A model generated the notes under the pieces. The model did not search any database, was not told the origin of the DNA, and worked only from the letters and a program-made list of their open reading frames with translations. From contig NC_081414.1 of the NCBI RefSeq assembly GCF_030272615.1, forward strand, positions 238,611,233 to 238,675,232: a DNA stretch of 64,000 nucleotides. The letters run 5' to 3'. The stretch comes from Cryptomeria japonica. Taxonomy: Eukaryota; Streptophyta; Pinopsida; Cupressales; Cupressaceae. Each line of letters opens with the position of its first letter. The first letter of the stretch is position 1. A program made the position numbers and the translations under genes. Below, piece by piece: positions 22,377 through 34,544 of the stretch.

Positions 22377-23428
22377 TAACAACACTTATGGAAAATGATT
22401 TAGCCTCAAATTAGTATGAATAATTAATTAATTTGAATAATAATAATAACTCAACATGACTACATAAGCTACTTTGACACATTGCATCTAGCACACTTCT
22501 GGCTCTAGTCAAATGTAGCTACTTTTAGATCACTATCTCCAATAAGCATTAGAAATTTATTTACACACTTCCACACAACACACCACCATCACATAAAGTC
22601 AAATATGCATTTTTCCCCATTCCTAGACATGCATAACACATTGAAATCCATTAAGGAAAATCTTTTCCATGACCCAATCAATTCCCAAGAGCAATCAAAA
22701 TTCAAATTTGCAGACACGAAGAAGACAATCTTTTCTAAAAATAAAATGTATAAGTAAGAGCCACCAACCTACAATCCGCAAAACCAAAAATTGAAGTTCA
22801 AATATGAAATTGTCAAGCCTTCTCAACTACAAATAATTAAACAATAAATGGAGCACAATTAAATATTAATAAATTAGATTAAATAAATTAATTACTCAAT
22901 TTCTTAATAAAATGAATAAAACAATCATGTAATAAATCCAATAACCAAACTGTGACTGAGAAAAAAAAGAAGCCAAAGAGATTGTTTGACCTCATAACCT
23001 ATGGAACAAGGTGGAAGATACTTAACCAGTACGACACATCTCTTAGCTGACCCTAAAGAAAAATCAACCAAGCAAAAGACATCAAGATAAACTAACGAGG
23101 TGTACATCTTAAACCAAGAGTGTGTGAGAGAAACTATGTCATCTCCGACAACTTGCCATTGGGATAAAGACACGCTCAGAACTGTGGAGTTATGTGGAGT
23201 CAATATCTTGTACCTACAAACCTACATCAAAGGCCAACATGACATATACAATACATACACATCACAATAAACAAACAGGTGATAGAGAATCGCGATGACA
23301 TATCCCTCTTGCAATGAGTGATATGCAATCGTCTCTACTCATGAAGACAATCACGTAATATAATACCTAAACATCACATAGAATCATTATCATGAAGTGG
23401 GTTTAGTATCATTATCAATCTCATAATT
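22377..23428. other. Copia 5' flank/LTR-like and non-coding sequence (copy 1)
   Basis: Follows the possible primer-binding site, so its left part (22.38-22.85 kb) is probably the copia 5' LTR; related sequence is at 36.99-37.45, 49.05-49.5 and 57.55-57.9 kb. A 92-codon minus-strand frame (23203-22925) with a close relative in copy 2 (37953-37606) shows no recognisable domain. Confidence 0.4.
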
Positions 23429-24140
23429 CATGGCATAAATAGGGTACATATAGAAGTTAGTAGATAATTTAGCATCATAATTTTTTTGTTTTAGTTTATC
23501 ATAATAATTTTTTAATTTGTGTTCTTACCTAAAGATTTTTTTATGTTTCCCTCTTGATGTGGCTTATTATTTGAAAGAAAAGTTAAGTATTAGTAATATA
23601 TGTCCTATTATATTGTTTTCCTTGCAAGTTAGTTCTTTACATCATGAGTAAAATTGAATTTTTGAAAGGGCACATAAACCTTAGACAACTAAAATGTCGA
23701 ACACATCAAGAAAAACCAATAAATTGAAAGATATGCGAATGTTACAATGTAAAAAACACACTAACAACACCATGAGAGTTAGGAGCTAAATGCCTACAAA
23801 ATCTCCAATTTGATCTCAAAACTGCACACCCTTGACCTAGGTGTCATATTTTGAGATCTTTTAACAATAGTCCATGGCTAAAACTTTCCTACATCCACAT
23901 GGAGAGGAGACATAAGAATGGAATCCATATCTATGCTATTCAACCAATAGATGGAATGACCAAGATATGATAAATGATAACTATATGGAGATGGTGCAAT
24001 CTAAGAAAGTATGACCAATCATGTACCATAAGTAGTACGCTCAAACACACACAAACACACATGTATATATGTATATATGTATATGTGTGTGTATATGTAT
24101 ATGTATATACATATCTATATGTATACTTATATAAATATAT
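23429..24140. repeat. Block B in copy 1, ending in a microsatellite
   Basis: Near-identical to 38052-38775 and similar to 18676-19405. No coding capacity beyond short frames produced by the microsatellite. Confidence 0.8.
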
Positions 24141-25531
24141 ACACATCTCACACAAGCATCCACATATATATCAATATCAATTGATATACATTAAATCATT
24201 TTCGATATCAAAATCATAAATATTTTGATAAGAGTTCAATTAAATTGCTTTAAAAATGAACTAATAAATAAATAATGATATCAATATTAATTTGTCCATT
24301 TATATATCAAATTCCATGTTCATGTCAATACCTTAATCCATTTGCTACAACTTATAACACATACTTTTTTATGTTTATTTTTGTTGTGGGTGTCAACTTT
24401 GTCCCATGCTCTAACATAAAGGACATGCTTTAATAGTTATCTTGTATTTATTCACTACTATTATTGGGAAACCTTTTCACATATATGATTTGATATTATA
24501 GTTAAAATTAAAATGACAAAATTGATATAAAAAATAGATACATTTTATATATTTTTTAAATTGCATATTATAATTTAAAAATAATAGTATATAAATTTAT
24601 ACAAAACTATTACAAATATAAATAAATATATAAATTCTTAAATTTAAAATTATAAATAATTAAATATTAAAAATACAAAATATTTGTCAAAACTTGTATC
24701 TCAATTGGTTGATCACAATTGGTGAAGATGATCGACTTTCTAATTTTGATTTTCCCTTATCTTTTGGTTATCTAGATTTTGTGTTTACTAATAGTTTTCT
24801 TTTTGACTTGACTTATAGATTTACAGAAATTTGATCTTTTAAAATAAAAGAATTTATAAAATTCATAATTGTATAAAATAAATATTCATTCAGAATTGAA
24901 AAACAATTATCTAATTATAGATTAACCAACTTAGCCCTATATTCTATTGAAAAATAGAGTATTTTTCTTAGACTTAAAACGTGTAATCCTTCACAAAAAT
25001 GGTTGTGAATAATCCAGTAATACATAAAAGGACTTCAACTATTAGCTCTTATCAAAATTGATAATTCTGGCTTCTCCCTGGCTTTCAAGTCATATCAACG
25101 AAAGATCTAATTAAATTACTCAGATGGCTTTCCTTTGCAATCTTTGCTTGCTGACTATCGAACAAAACCAAAGTCAAGTTTAAATTTGGTGGCGTTATTC
25201 AGGTGATAGGAATAAAAATAATCAGATAATGTGATACACTTCCGCCAAATGAATAAAGCCAAGAAAAGATTCACAGGCCCAATGACTACAAATACTTACA
25301 ACACTTTCTCCAAATGCATAATGTTAAAGCACATGCATACATCTGCATTTTCTTGTCTTGCTACCATTTGTCCCTTCAACAATACAATTTGCTTTGCTCT
25401 GCACCGCAATACACGGTAACATTATATTTATGTATCCAAACAACTATTGGAAAATTAAAGAATGTAGAGTTTCTCATTAGGAGGAACGACTTGGGAAGAA
25501 AAAATGGAAAAGGCAAACTTTTTTAATAGAC
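24141..25531. other. Very AT-rich non-coding interval (copy 1)
   Basis: 24500-24690 is almost pure A/T with TATAAAT and AAATTTAAA runs. No gene recognised; short frames at 25231-25526 are shared with copy 2 but have no known domain. Confidence 0.4.
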
Positions 25532-26854
25532 TTAAATGGATGCTCTGACAAGATATTTTTTAACTAGAACTTATTTATAAACCCTAGTTTAATCATCATT
25601 GCTGAAAGCAAAGGGAATACTGTAGAGCTCCCTTCAAACCCAACAAGGTCCGTACACAATTAACACCACTAGCCTTCAATGCAATGCAGGATGGTGAAAT
25701 ATATAAATCAGCAATTGAGTTAATTTGGCACATAGCCATTGATTGGTATCAAAGGAGCTCTATCAATATATTCCAATAACATACCCGATTTTAACTTGTT
25801 TGAATAAGATTGGGCATTCACAAAATTGCCTTTATAAATTTATAAATTTTTAGGTTTACTGACATTTTGATTGCTTACAGTGAAGGCCTTACATAGTGTT
25901 AACCTTCTAGATAGTGAAGGCCTTATATAATGTTAACCTTCTAGCTATTGTATTTAGCTAGATCGCACTATCTATAGTTCTATACATTTATAGATCTTGG
26001 TAATACTATGTAACCTTCATGAGAATCTATGACATAACATCATTAACCCAATACAATATTGAAAAAAACATCATTAATCTATTGAATTTCAAAAAGGCAT
26101 AAGTGACAAATATATCCAACGGAAGTCAGAAATACAAAATCCTTAACACTATCAGGACCAATTGTATCTTAGAATATGGGGAGAACGGTTATTATGCCTT
26201 GCTCATTTTATAGTAGTCAGCTACGTTGATACTATAATTTTTAAACACTTCAGAAGTTCCAAAGGGGGTACTATGACCCTCTGTACTTACTTTGGAGCTT
26301 CTGAGCTGTTTAAAAATAATTGTATCAATTTCGATTTAATCCACTGATAAAATGCTCAGGCATAATAATCATTCCTGGGGTATTCTAAGATACAATTGGT
26401 AATAATATTGTTAAAGGTTTTCTATTTCTGATTTCCGTTGGATATATTTGTCAATAATGCTTTTTGAAATTCAAAAAGGTTAACATCATGTAAGGCCTTC
26501 ACTGCAAGCATTCTAAGATGTCAGAAAACCTAAAAATTTATTGATACTGATCCCTTAGATATGTTACAGGTCTTATGGAGGCGACTTCGTGAATGCACAA
26601 TCTTTTTCAAACAAGTGAGAATCAGGTATGTTATTTGAATATATTGGTAGAGCTCCTTTGATACCAAAAAAAACTAAATTGACTCAACTGTTGATTTATG
26701 CATTGCATTGAAGGCTGGTAGTGTTAATTGTGTACTGACCTTGTTTGGTTTGAAGGGATCTCTACAATATTCTCTTTGCTTTCAATAGTAGTGATCAAAC
26801 TTGAGTTTATAAATAGGTTCTAATTAAAAAAATCTTACCAGAGTATCCATTTAA
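25532..26854. repeat. Long inverted repeat (~1.3 kb foldback), copy 1
   Basis: The left arm starts TTAAATGGATGCTCTG (25532) and the right arm ends CAGAGTATCCATTTAA (26854). Arms match inward through TATTTATAAAC, GTACACAATTAACA, CCTTCAATGCAATGCA, GGTATCAAAGGAGCTC, GTGAAGGCCTTACAT, GACAAATATATCCAACGGAA, CCAATTGTATCTTAGAATA and GAAG(T/C)TCCAAAG, meeting near 26277. The left arm carries an extra ~190 bp (25925-26090), including a 35-bp tandem duplication. A transcript through it would fold into a long imperfect hairpin. No transposase and no clear target-site duplication seen. Confidence 0.85.
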
Positions 26855-26946
26855 CTACCTACCATTTAACTAGTAAATGATAATATTAAACAAAGCCTTT
26901 GTTATTTTCAGTTCAGTACTTACTCTCTCTGTAATCTTCTTTAATA

Positions 26947-27028
26947 TGTAGGTCCCCAACCTAACCTACCCAGGCTAGGGAATTCAATGTAGGTCCCCAA
27001 CCTAACCTACCCAGGCTAGGGAATTCTT
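26947..27028. repeat. 41-bp tandem duplication (copy 1)
   Basis: TGTAGGTCCCCAACC...CAGGCTAGGGAATTC occurs twice in direct succession (26947 and 26988). Confidence 0.85.
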
Positions 27029-29309
27029 ACAACAGTCCCCCAGAGACAACGGTGCCAGACTCTTTTTACCTTCCAATAGATTTTTAATACATTCCAACAC
27101 CTTTTACACAAGAAGACAAATTCTTCAACATTCGTGGAAACCTATTAAAAGTACATTGGGATAGGTTCAATATTTCACTTCATATATATTGGAAGGTAAA
27201 AAGGTCATATGCTAATCTGGTGGCTCTTATGCATCTGTGCTCTTCTCGTTAAGTCGCTTGTAGTGTCTGTCTAAGAATCGAAGAAACACGACCTCGACTA
27301 GAAAAATTAATATATAGCATGATCACATTAGTATAAATGGCAAAGTAATTGTTGTTCTTACAAATTAAGACAAAATTAGTTTGCCAAAAACCATAACATG
27401 AATACTGGGCACACCTGTATACGTTGAGAATATATCTTATAAAATCATAATACGTTGAGAATGTTGTTGTTGTTATAAAATCGAAATAAATTGGCCTTCA
27501 GAGCCATAATATGAATACTGGGCATACCTGTATACGTTGAGAATATTTCTTATCATAACAGTTTTTCTCTCCTGTTGGGAGTTGTCCCATCTATTATCCA
27601 AAAGCTATCCAAAACATTAAAAACAAGAGCTGCAGGGCAGCGAAGTTCCTGCCAGAGAATGAAGGATTGTGTTTGTAATAGGATTTGCTAAGGCTGGTAG
27701 CTAAATTGTCTTATAACAAGGAGGTCAAATGCATGAGCTTATGCGAAAATAAGAGTGTTGGAATAAAGCATATGGGATACAAGAATATCCTCAGATGATG
27801 TGTGAAGGAATCGAGTGATAGCAAGCTAGACACAATTTGTTTAAAAGGTTTAGAAACTTTAATGAAAATGCAATTGGCAGTTGTAGATGTAGACTATACA
27901 GTAGTTTTGTGTATGCAACATGGGAGTTGTGGAATAGGATATGCAAGATGAGAGTTGTGGAACAGGATGTTAAGTTCATTCAAAACATAAAGAGAACTAT
28001 ACATAACAATAAGGTATGATGTAAAATAAAGATTTCTTCTTAACAGAGCTTCTTTGAAGTCGTGGATGTTCATTTATAGTAGGTGAGATCATTACATATA
28101 TGATAAAGATTCAATTTATTAAAAAACTAGAACATTTTCAAATACCTAGCATAGCTAAATTAACAAATGTGGTCAGAGAAAGTTTATAAGAATAGTGAAT
28201 GTCACATGTATTACTTAAAAAATAACAACATAAAACATAACTATCAACCAAGCAGGAAGTTGTTTACATCCATCTTCTAAGATTTGGTCATGCTCTCCAA
28301 TTAAAATCAAAATTTCCAACAAAACACCCAATCAACAGTCCTTGAATACAACCTTGGATAAATGACATCTAGACAACAAAAAAAAACAGTCCATGAAAAA
28401 TAGATTGAAAATAAATCAATACCAAATGTGTATGTATAACAAAACTCTCTGTATTTGTAATACATGCATCACCCACATTGTAAGGATGCGAATGATTCCT
28501 TCCTAATTTACATTGGTGAATCGGTACATAGATACACCTATTAATTCCACCTTGGTGATGAAAGACGGCTCATGTGACAGCTCTTCTCTAGCCTGGGTGT
28601 GCTTTCTCCAAACTTCTCTCTAGAAGAACATTGTTCATCTTCATGATGGTGGCAGTCGCTCTGCTAGTGAGGAGATACTTTGTGAAGGGGAAAACCTCTT
28701 GTACTCATTACATTGTGAGCATTTTTGTGTGGTTGATGGCTCCATGGAATGGCAATCTATGTGCCACAATAGAGGACTCCTAAAGTCTAAGTGTGGGGAA
28801 GTGTTGTTAGTGCCATGACTGCCCTCATTATCAATTGTAATTACTGTGTTCCTCATGGGCTTTCTAGAAAGCCAGACTTTTGTTAGGTTTGGGTTTTTTA
28901 TGCTTATTTATTATTCCATGCTACCTATGATGTTGAAAAAGAATGAATAAAATATACATTGAAGGACGGGTAAGAAGGGAAATACTATGTATTCTCCTAA
29001 TTGATCAATGTTAGGAACATGTCAAATGAGGAAATGAGAAAGATGGAAGGAGAAAAACGAGAAATATAGGAGAAACACATTTAAATCATTTAGCTTATAG
29101 GTTAAAAGGAATGCTAAGAACATGGATGTGTTTTGAATTGGATACCTTAAATTGAGTATTAACTGTTTATTATCTAATTCGGATATAATACTTAGAATAT
29201 ACTTCAGAGAAGATTGAACTTGTCCTTTGAATTTTCTATTAATTTGTCCCAAATCTATGGCAATTTGACTTTACTAAAACCCCTTTGAAATGTCTCAAAA
29301 ATTTGTATG
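27029..29309. other. Non-coding interval with small repeats, upstream of the coiled-coil fragment (copy 1)
   Basis: Contains a 17-bp inverted repeat (TTTTTACCTTCCAA near 27062 and its complement near 27192), a direct repeat of AATACTGGGCA(C/T)ACCTGTATAC (27402, 27516) and a 28-bp tandem pair near 27915-27965. An open stretch at 27837-28019 is broken in copy 2 and has no recognised domain. It may hold introns or promoter sequence of the coiled-coil gene; no exon could be proved. Confidence 0.35.
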
Positions 29310-29547
29310 AGCTAGAAACAACAAGAATTGTCGACTAAATTGAGGCAAGAAAAAATTCAGATGGAAAATAAACTCAAAAAAATCAACGATACTAGTAAGA
29401 AATTGAATACAAAGATGAGTGAGGATAAGCGGTCATGGGGTTCCTGTAAGGAGAAGTTGGAAAACCAGGTTTCAGAGCTACAAAATGAGGTTAATGAAGC
29501 AAAAGTATCCAGCGAAGGACATGAACAACTGTGCAGTAAGCTGAGAC
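29310..29547 (+). pseudogene. Coiled-coil protein fragment, truncated (copy 1)
   Basis: Open frame KQQELSTKLRQEKIQMENKL, then NDTSKKLNTKMSEDKRSWGS, then LENQVSELQNEVNEAK and EQLCSKLR, almost identical to the start of the 44.0-kb gene. At 29547 the coding sequence stops matching and joins LTR-flank sequence (match to 49593), giving an unrelated tail of about 30 residues. Unlike copy 2, the lysine-codon run at 29376 keeps the frame open. A TAG sits seven codons upstream of the STKL segment where copy 2 has CAG. Confidence 0.75.
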
Positions 29548-30034
29548 TTGAAGTTGAAATCCGAAATTGTCAAGTCTTCTCAAATCCAAATGGCAATCCA
29601 CTCTACCAAACCAAATTCGAAAGCCACTTGCAATGATCTGTCCGATGATTAATCCGTGCGCAGACTAGCAAGCCAAAATAAATAGAAAAATTAAATTTTA
29701 GATTATAGTTTTTTATAGTTTTTCCCACCAATAGAAAAATTTCAAAAAACATATATATTAGTTACCATTGCAGAGTTCAAAAAATACATAATATAAATAT
29801 AATAATATTCCATATTTTAATTAAATAATTCTTAAACAAATAATTTATAATTAATCTTCATTATTCATAATAACGCAAATAAATAAATAAAATAAAATAA
29901 ATAGAACTCAAATAAATAATTAAATTAAAATCAATAAATAAAAGTCATCTCAACAATAAATCAAATAAATTAAATAATTAAACAATAAATGGAGTACAAT
30001 TAAATATTAATAAATTAATTACTCAATTAAACTC

Positions 30035-32212
30035 TTTTTTGTATTAAGTATCATAGAACAACATTACAAATTCAAAGGTCTTGGTTGAAAAAAATAAAAC
30101 CTTCTAACAGATAGGACTCATAGTATCAATAAAACCATGGCTGGAAAGCCTGGAAGCCATATCATGTGACCTTACATTCAGGTTACAGATGAAGCATACG
30201 AATAATACATATTATAACCCAAAATTTATAAAATTATAGAATTGGAAGTCCCATATACGCAACATATCATAAAAGAAATAGCTTATCAACTAGCTAAAGA
30301 GGAAGGAGGAGTCAGGATCTGTATTATCTCCCAAAGGGGGGATCCATGCAGTCCATCCCAATTCGCCCTCCCACCACACCTGTACATGTCCCTCATCGAA
30401 TAGGTCTCTATAGGGGTGGGTAGGCAATCCTTCTAGTTCCATTTGAATGAAGTCCTCTCGTTGTTGTCTTGCCTCCATTTCCTATATAAATTTCATTAGT
30501 GCATGCTCAAAGTATTTCTTATTACTTCCCATTCGGTCCCAGGTAAAGCCATGTGACAACTCGCTGATGAAGACATATGTTGCGCCATCGTACAAAAAGA
30601 GATTAGCACATTTTTTGCCACCTTTAATATAACCAAGTACCACCTCATCAATAGTAAGACATTTAGTATCAATTGAAAGACCAAACAATTTACACACCTC
30701 TTTGGTGAAATGACACTAAAAAAAAATATGTAGCACAGATTCAAGGAGACGACACAATTTACACAATAGGGGGTTGCCATTATTGTCTTTAAGAGGGAGC
30801 TTGTGAAGCAAAAGTTTCCAAGCAAAGAACTTCTTTTTGGTTCAGTTGGAGCAGACCAAAATCTCAAGAGAGCAGAATGCCACTTTTTAGAATCCCAGGT
30901 GAGGTTCCAAACATTATTGAAATGAGTTAGGATATCTTCAAAATTATCAAGGGAGTAGTAGACAAGTTTGTCTTTCATTAGAGGGAGGGGAGAGCCGTCA
31001 ACCCAACAAAGGGAAGAAATTGGGGAGAGCGTAGGAGGGGAAGATGAGGAGAGGATAGGGTCGAGTGCATTCTTAAGGATATTGTAGGTTCTAGCTTGGG
31101 AGATGGGGAGGTTGAAGGTCGTACGAAGAGCATCCCAAGAAATCAGAGAACTATCTTTCAAGATGTGTTCAAAAGTAACAAGACCTAAGTTGTGCCATTT
31201 CAAGGTAGAACACCCTTGAAGGAAGGCCAGCTGCTACCCATTATGTAGAATATTCCACCATATAGATCTGCCCAAGTTAAAAGTACCCTTATTATCAACA
31301 ATGCCACTATTACTGATGAATTTTTTGACTTGGTTCCAAGCCCTCCATAAGGACTTAAAGACCTCTGAGCCCGTAGGAGAGATCTAAAAAATGCGAGCAA
31401 TCAAGTCCCACATGGGCAAGTTCCTCCATTTATTTGCCTTTTTTAGGAAGGGAGCACTATATATTATGTTTGATCAAAATTTTCCAAGGTTCATTGCCAT
31501 CAAGGGCTTTAAAATCCACTTGGCAGCCAAGGCAATGCCCTAAATTTTGAGGTCTTTGAGGCCCATGCCCCCTGCATCTTAGATCTAACACACCAATCCC
31601 ATTTTATAGCATGTTGTTTCTTGTTCCCCTTCCCATCCGACCATAGGAATTTCCTAATTTGTTTTTGAAGATAATTGAAATAGTAATTAATTAAGAGCAA
31701 TAAATGTTGTATGAAGACAAGATTTTTTGACAGACCTGAAATCAACCTGTCAGGGAGAAGAATTTTTTGTTCCATTTATTAAGTTTTTTTATCAACCTTA
31801 TTCTCGAACCACTCCCACATTTCTTTCAGATTTGGGGAGACAGAGAAAGGGATACCCAGATATCTAGTGATTAGGTTCGGTCCCCCCCATTCCAAGTCAA
31901 ATTTAGATAGCCAGTTAGGGGGGGAGTTAGTCCATCCTAGCAAGGTAAATTTATGGAGAGCAATTTTGCTCCATGAAGCCTTGCCAAATATTTCAATATT
32001 GTGTAGCAGAGAGGATAGGTTCTCCTCTTCCAAGACAAGCAGGATAGTTGTATCATCAGCAAATTGAACATTGATAATTTCCTCTTTATTAGGGAGAGAG
32101 ATGACTTTGACCCTAGGGGTCATATTGCAATCCTTAAGAACATAGTATATAACATCAACAACCAACACAAATAAGACTGAGGCAAGTCGGCAACCCTGTC
32201 TCATTGACCTGG
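30035..32212 (-). pseudogene. LINE reverse transcriptase to 3' end (copy 1)
   Basis: Minus-strand order: RSMRQGCRLASVLFVLVVDV (32212), VQFADDTTILL (motif C, intact DD, about 32070), YLGIPFSVSPN, then IRKFLWSDGKGNKKQHAIKW and DWC (31640-31600), the LINE thumb/connection; RAWNQVKKFISNSG; WHNLGLVTFEHILKD (31190); a zf-RVT remnant in split frames (LCKLCR-like, then CKLFGLSIDTKCLTIDEVV near 30690) and a C-terminal tail MELEGLPTHPYRDLFDEGHV ending at 30290. About 190 bp are deleted after KKCANLF relative to copy 2. Non-functional; the 5' half is replaced by copia leader. Confidence 0.8.
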
Positions 32213-32444
32213 AAAGAAAAGAATCTGAAGTAGCATTCGAAGAAGCCAATATCTCTATCAAACTTGCAAGTGAAAGTGAAGGTACATTAACTATTTTTGT
32301 TAGTGGAGAAGGAGCAGCTTGCGATTTTGAGGCATTCCCAAAAAAGAGTAGAAAGACATTATGTGAGAAATTGGGACACCATTCATACCCATTTTGATTG
32401 CTCCCACAATAACTGCATCTGTAACCCCTATACATATACATCAT
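31779..32444 (-). pseudogene. Chimeric frame: copia leader fused to LINE RT (copy 1, 221 codons)
   Basis: The first ~78 codons (MMYMYRGYRCSYCGSNQNGY, WCPNFSHN...) come from sequence just inside a copia LTR and primer-binding site and contain a CxxC. The rest is LINE RT from RSMRQGC through FADD to the thumb. The join is seamless in frame. The same fusion is present in copy 2, so it predates the segmental duplication. The RT part lacks the N-terminal palm motifs, so no polymerase activity is expected. The N-terminal part matches no family I recognise. Confidence 0.6.
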
Positions 32445-32596
32445 TCACTCCTTAAAAATATCTCCAAAATGATACAAAAACAAAACCTTCAATACAATGA
32501 TTATTCCAATCTAAAACAACTCTATCTTCAGTGCCTGCAAATAAAAGTGTTTAACTTTTTCTTCCTAGCAAACTTGCTCTGATACAAGAGGGGGAA

Positions 32597-33781
32597 TGTT
32601 GTAAGACAGATAGAATTCCCTATCAAACGGATTCAGATGACTCATTTTCTTTCAGGCTGTAATAACAAGTGAAAGCAAAGCCTCAAGGAATCACGAGTAA
32701 CAAGATTTATAAACTGAAACCATAGGGGGTTGTATTTATATCAGCTTGTCATGCAGATTAACCAATTAAAACACTTTGCCTCTTCAAGATATAAAGAAAG
32801 AAACATCCTGAATAGGTTAACTACCATTTCTTTATAGCTCTGAAAATACTAATATTCAACAACAACTTCAAAGATTTATCGTACAATACATAGACCAACT
32901 ATAAACCTACGGAAGAGAGGGTACAAAAATAAAATATTGTTTATCAATCTCCCCACAATCCGTGCCAGAACAATTAATGGGACAGGTGACAGGTTGGAGG
33001 TGTAGATTGAGATAGGAGTAGACTGAAATCCAGTCGTATCCAAGAAAGATCAGATTTTAAGTTAGTCTTTAATGTTGAAGATTGATAATAGATGTGGGAG
33101 AAATGGACATCTTAGGAAAGGCAGTGAGTAATTGGGATTATCTTCCAACATATCTGAAGCTTATTTCTTATTAGTTTTTAGCAATCAAAATCATCTTTAT
33201 TAGTGGGATTCATATTAGATATAATATTAGAATTTAATTGCATAATTGTTGAGTTAAATTGGTTCACTCATATTTCATGAGTAGTGGTTCAAATGAACAG
33301 ATATCTAGTGAGGTCATGCATAAATGACTGAAGCATCAAGACTTCCTAAGAGTAGGTCACCAATCCTAATACTTTTTCTGACTCAAACATGAGAAACTCC
33401 ATGATTAAGTATGCTTGAATTGAAGTAATACTGAGATGACTGACCTCATGCAAAGTTCCAATACTTCAATAATCAAGACATCTTAAATACATTCATCAGA
33501 ATTTTATATTGATCAGATTCTTTTATATAACAACTTAATTCTTAAACTCCCACCAAAATTTTCTATTGTATTGCAAGATTGATAGCGAGTGCTTTATAAA
33601 ATTTGCCCGCCTAATGTATTTCACAAATTCTACCGTGATATGCCAAAGGTCACAAAATGCATGCATCATTTAGTAAAACCCCCATGAAAAGTAAAACCTA
33701 TCAACCTTTCAATTAGATCTAGGCTTTCAATTAGATCTAGGCTAACCCAAAGAATAATAAACTTGTTAAAAATTTGTAACA
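32597..33781 (-). repeat. Copia 5' LTR (1185 bp), with primer-binding site, copy 1
   Basis: On the minus strand it runs TGTTACAAA...CTTACAACA, followed after about 12 bases by TATCAGAGCA (32584-32575), the core of the initiator tRNA-Met primer-binding site. Copies at 52909-54091 and 47655-48913 share it. The leader then runs into the chimeric LINE frame. A direct duplication of TTTCAATTAGATCTAGGC lies near its right end (33708-33743). Confidence 0.7.
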
Positions 33782-34149
33782 AGTACCTCTAGCCATTGAG
33801 GAGCATCCAAAGAAATTCCTGAGGAGTCAGAGAAATGATCACAAAGTATAGATAATGCTACTGTTGCTTCCATCTTCACCATTAGAACTAACACTGTGAT
33901 ACGATTCATTAGTATAACGAGCAAAACTAACATAACAGGAGCACTAGCAACTTCCAGTATATTTATTACATTCTGGTATTTGACTGTTGTATTTTTGGGC
34001 TTATTTTTTGATACTGTCTCCTCCACACTGTTACCTCCACTGCATTGGTTTTCAGAGATTCCACCAAATGAATATTTTTGTTGTTTAGTATCCAGCCTAA
34101 CTTCAATTACAATGTTAAGTACCTCCAACAAAATACTAACAGCGGTCAA
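33782..34149 (-). other. Unidentified frame next to the copia LTR (copy 1/copy 2 boundary)
   Basis: An open minus-strand frame (127 codons, 34149-33766) includes KNTTVKYQNVINILEVASAP, a hydrophobic stretch (VMLVLLVILMNRITVLVLMV) and ATVALSILCDHFSDSSGISL. It runs over the duplication boundary at 34057 and ends just inside the LTR. The copy at 54336-54076 is shorter. The hydrophobic run could be a membrane segment, but no family is recognised and it may be fortuitous. Confidence 0.3.
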
Positions 34150-34544
34150 TCAAGAAGATATTAAAACAAAATAATATTTTACAATAATATTATAATATCA
34201 AAAAAGAGGTCTGAGAATTTACATTACTTAGATAGAATGAGTAAAGAAAGTTTTTGTTTTGAAAATAATAGTAAAATCTTAAATTTTTAGGTTGTTAAAT
34301 TAATATGATTTTTTTCTTATCTAGAAAATTAGAGAGATGAGTAAAAGAAAGCTTTTTAAGAAAATGATAGTGAACTTTAATCTTTCAGATTCAAAAAATT
34401 ATGAATTGATTAAAAATAGGATTAGCCCTAACAAATAAATATATGAATTTACAAGAAGATTGAAATTACATTATAGTAGATGTAATAGAAAATAATCATA
34501 AAATAAAATTTGAAACTCAACTTCTGAAAGATCAAATAAAGTAT

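Larger units (their letters stand above)
19479..34056. repeat. Tandem segmental duplication, copy 1 (14.6 kb, internally deleted)
   Basis: From GATTTCACCAAATG at 19479, copy 1 matches copy 2 (from 34057) with scattered differences up to 29547. There it jumps to sequence matching 49593 onward in copy 2 and continues to 34056. Relative to copy 2 it therefore lacks 44256-49592 (about 5.34 kb), which holds most of the coiled-coil gene, the HMA gene and the LRR fragment. Copy lengths (14.58 versus 20.31 kb) agree with this deletion plus a few small indels. Confidence 0.85.

Noticed and set aside
28790-28830. AAGTGTGGGGAAGTGTTGTTAGTGCC as a copia polypurine tract and LTR start (copy at 43.43 kb)
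   Set aside because: Purine-rich tract and TGTTG look suggestive, but no polyprotein upstream and no LTR end or partner was found.
28641-28856. 71-codon minus-strand frame with cysteines as a zinc-finger protein
   Set aside because: Not open in copy 2 and the Cys spacing fits no known finger.
33766-34149. Frame ending APQWLEVLVTNF as a PLATZ-type transcription factor start
   Set aside because: Only a few residues resemble that family and the zinc-binding cysteines are absent; the frame also crosses an LTR boundary.
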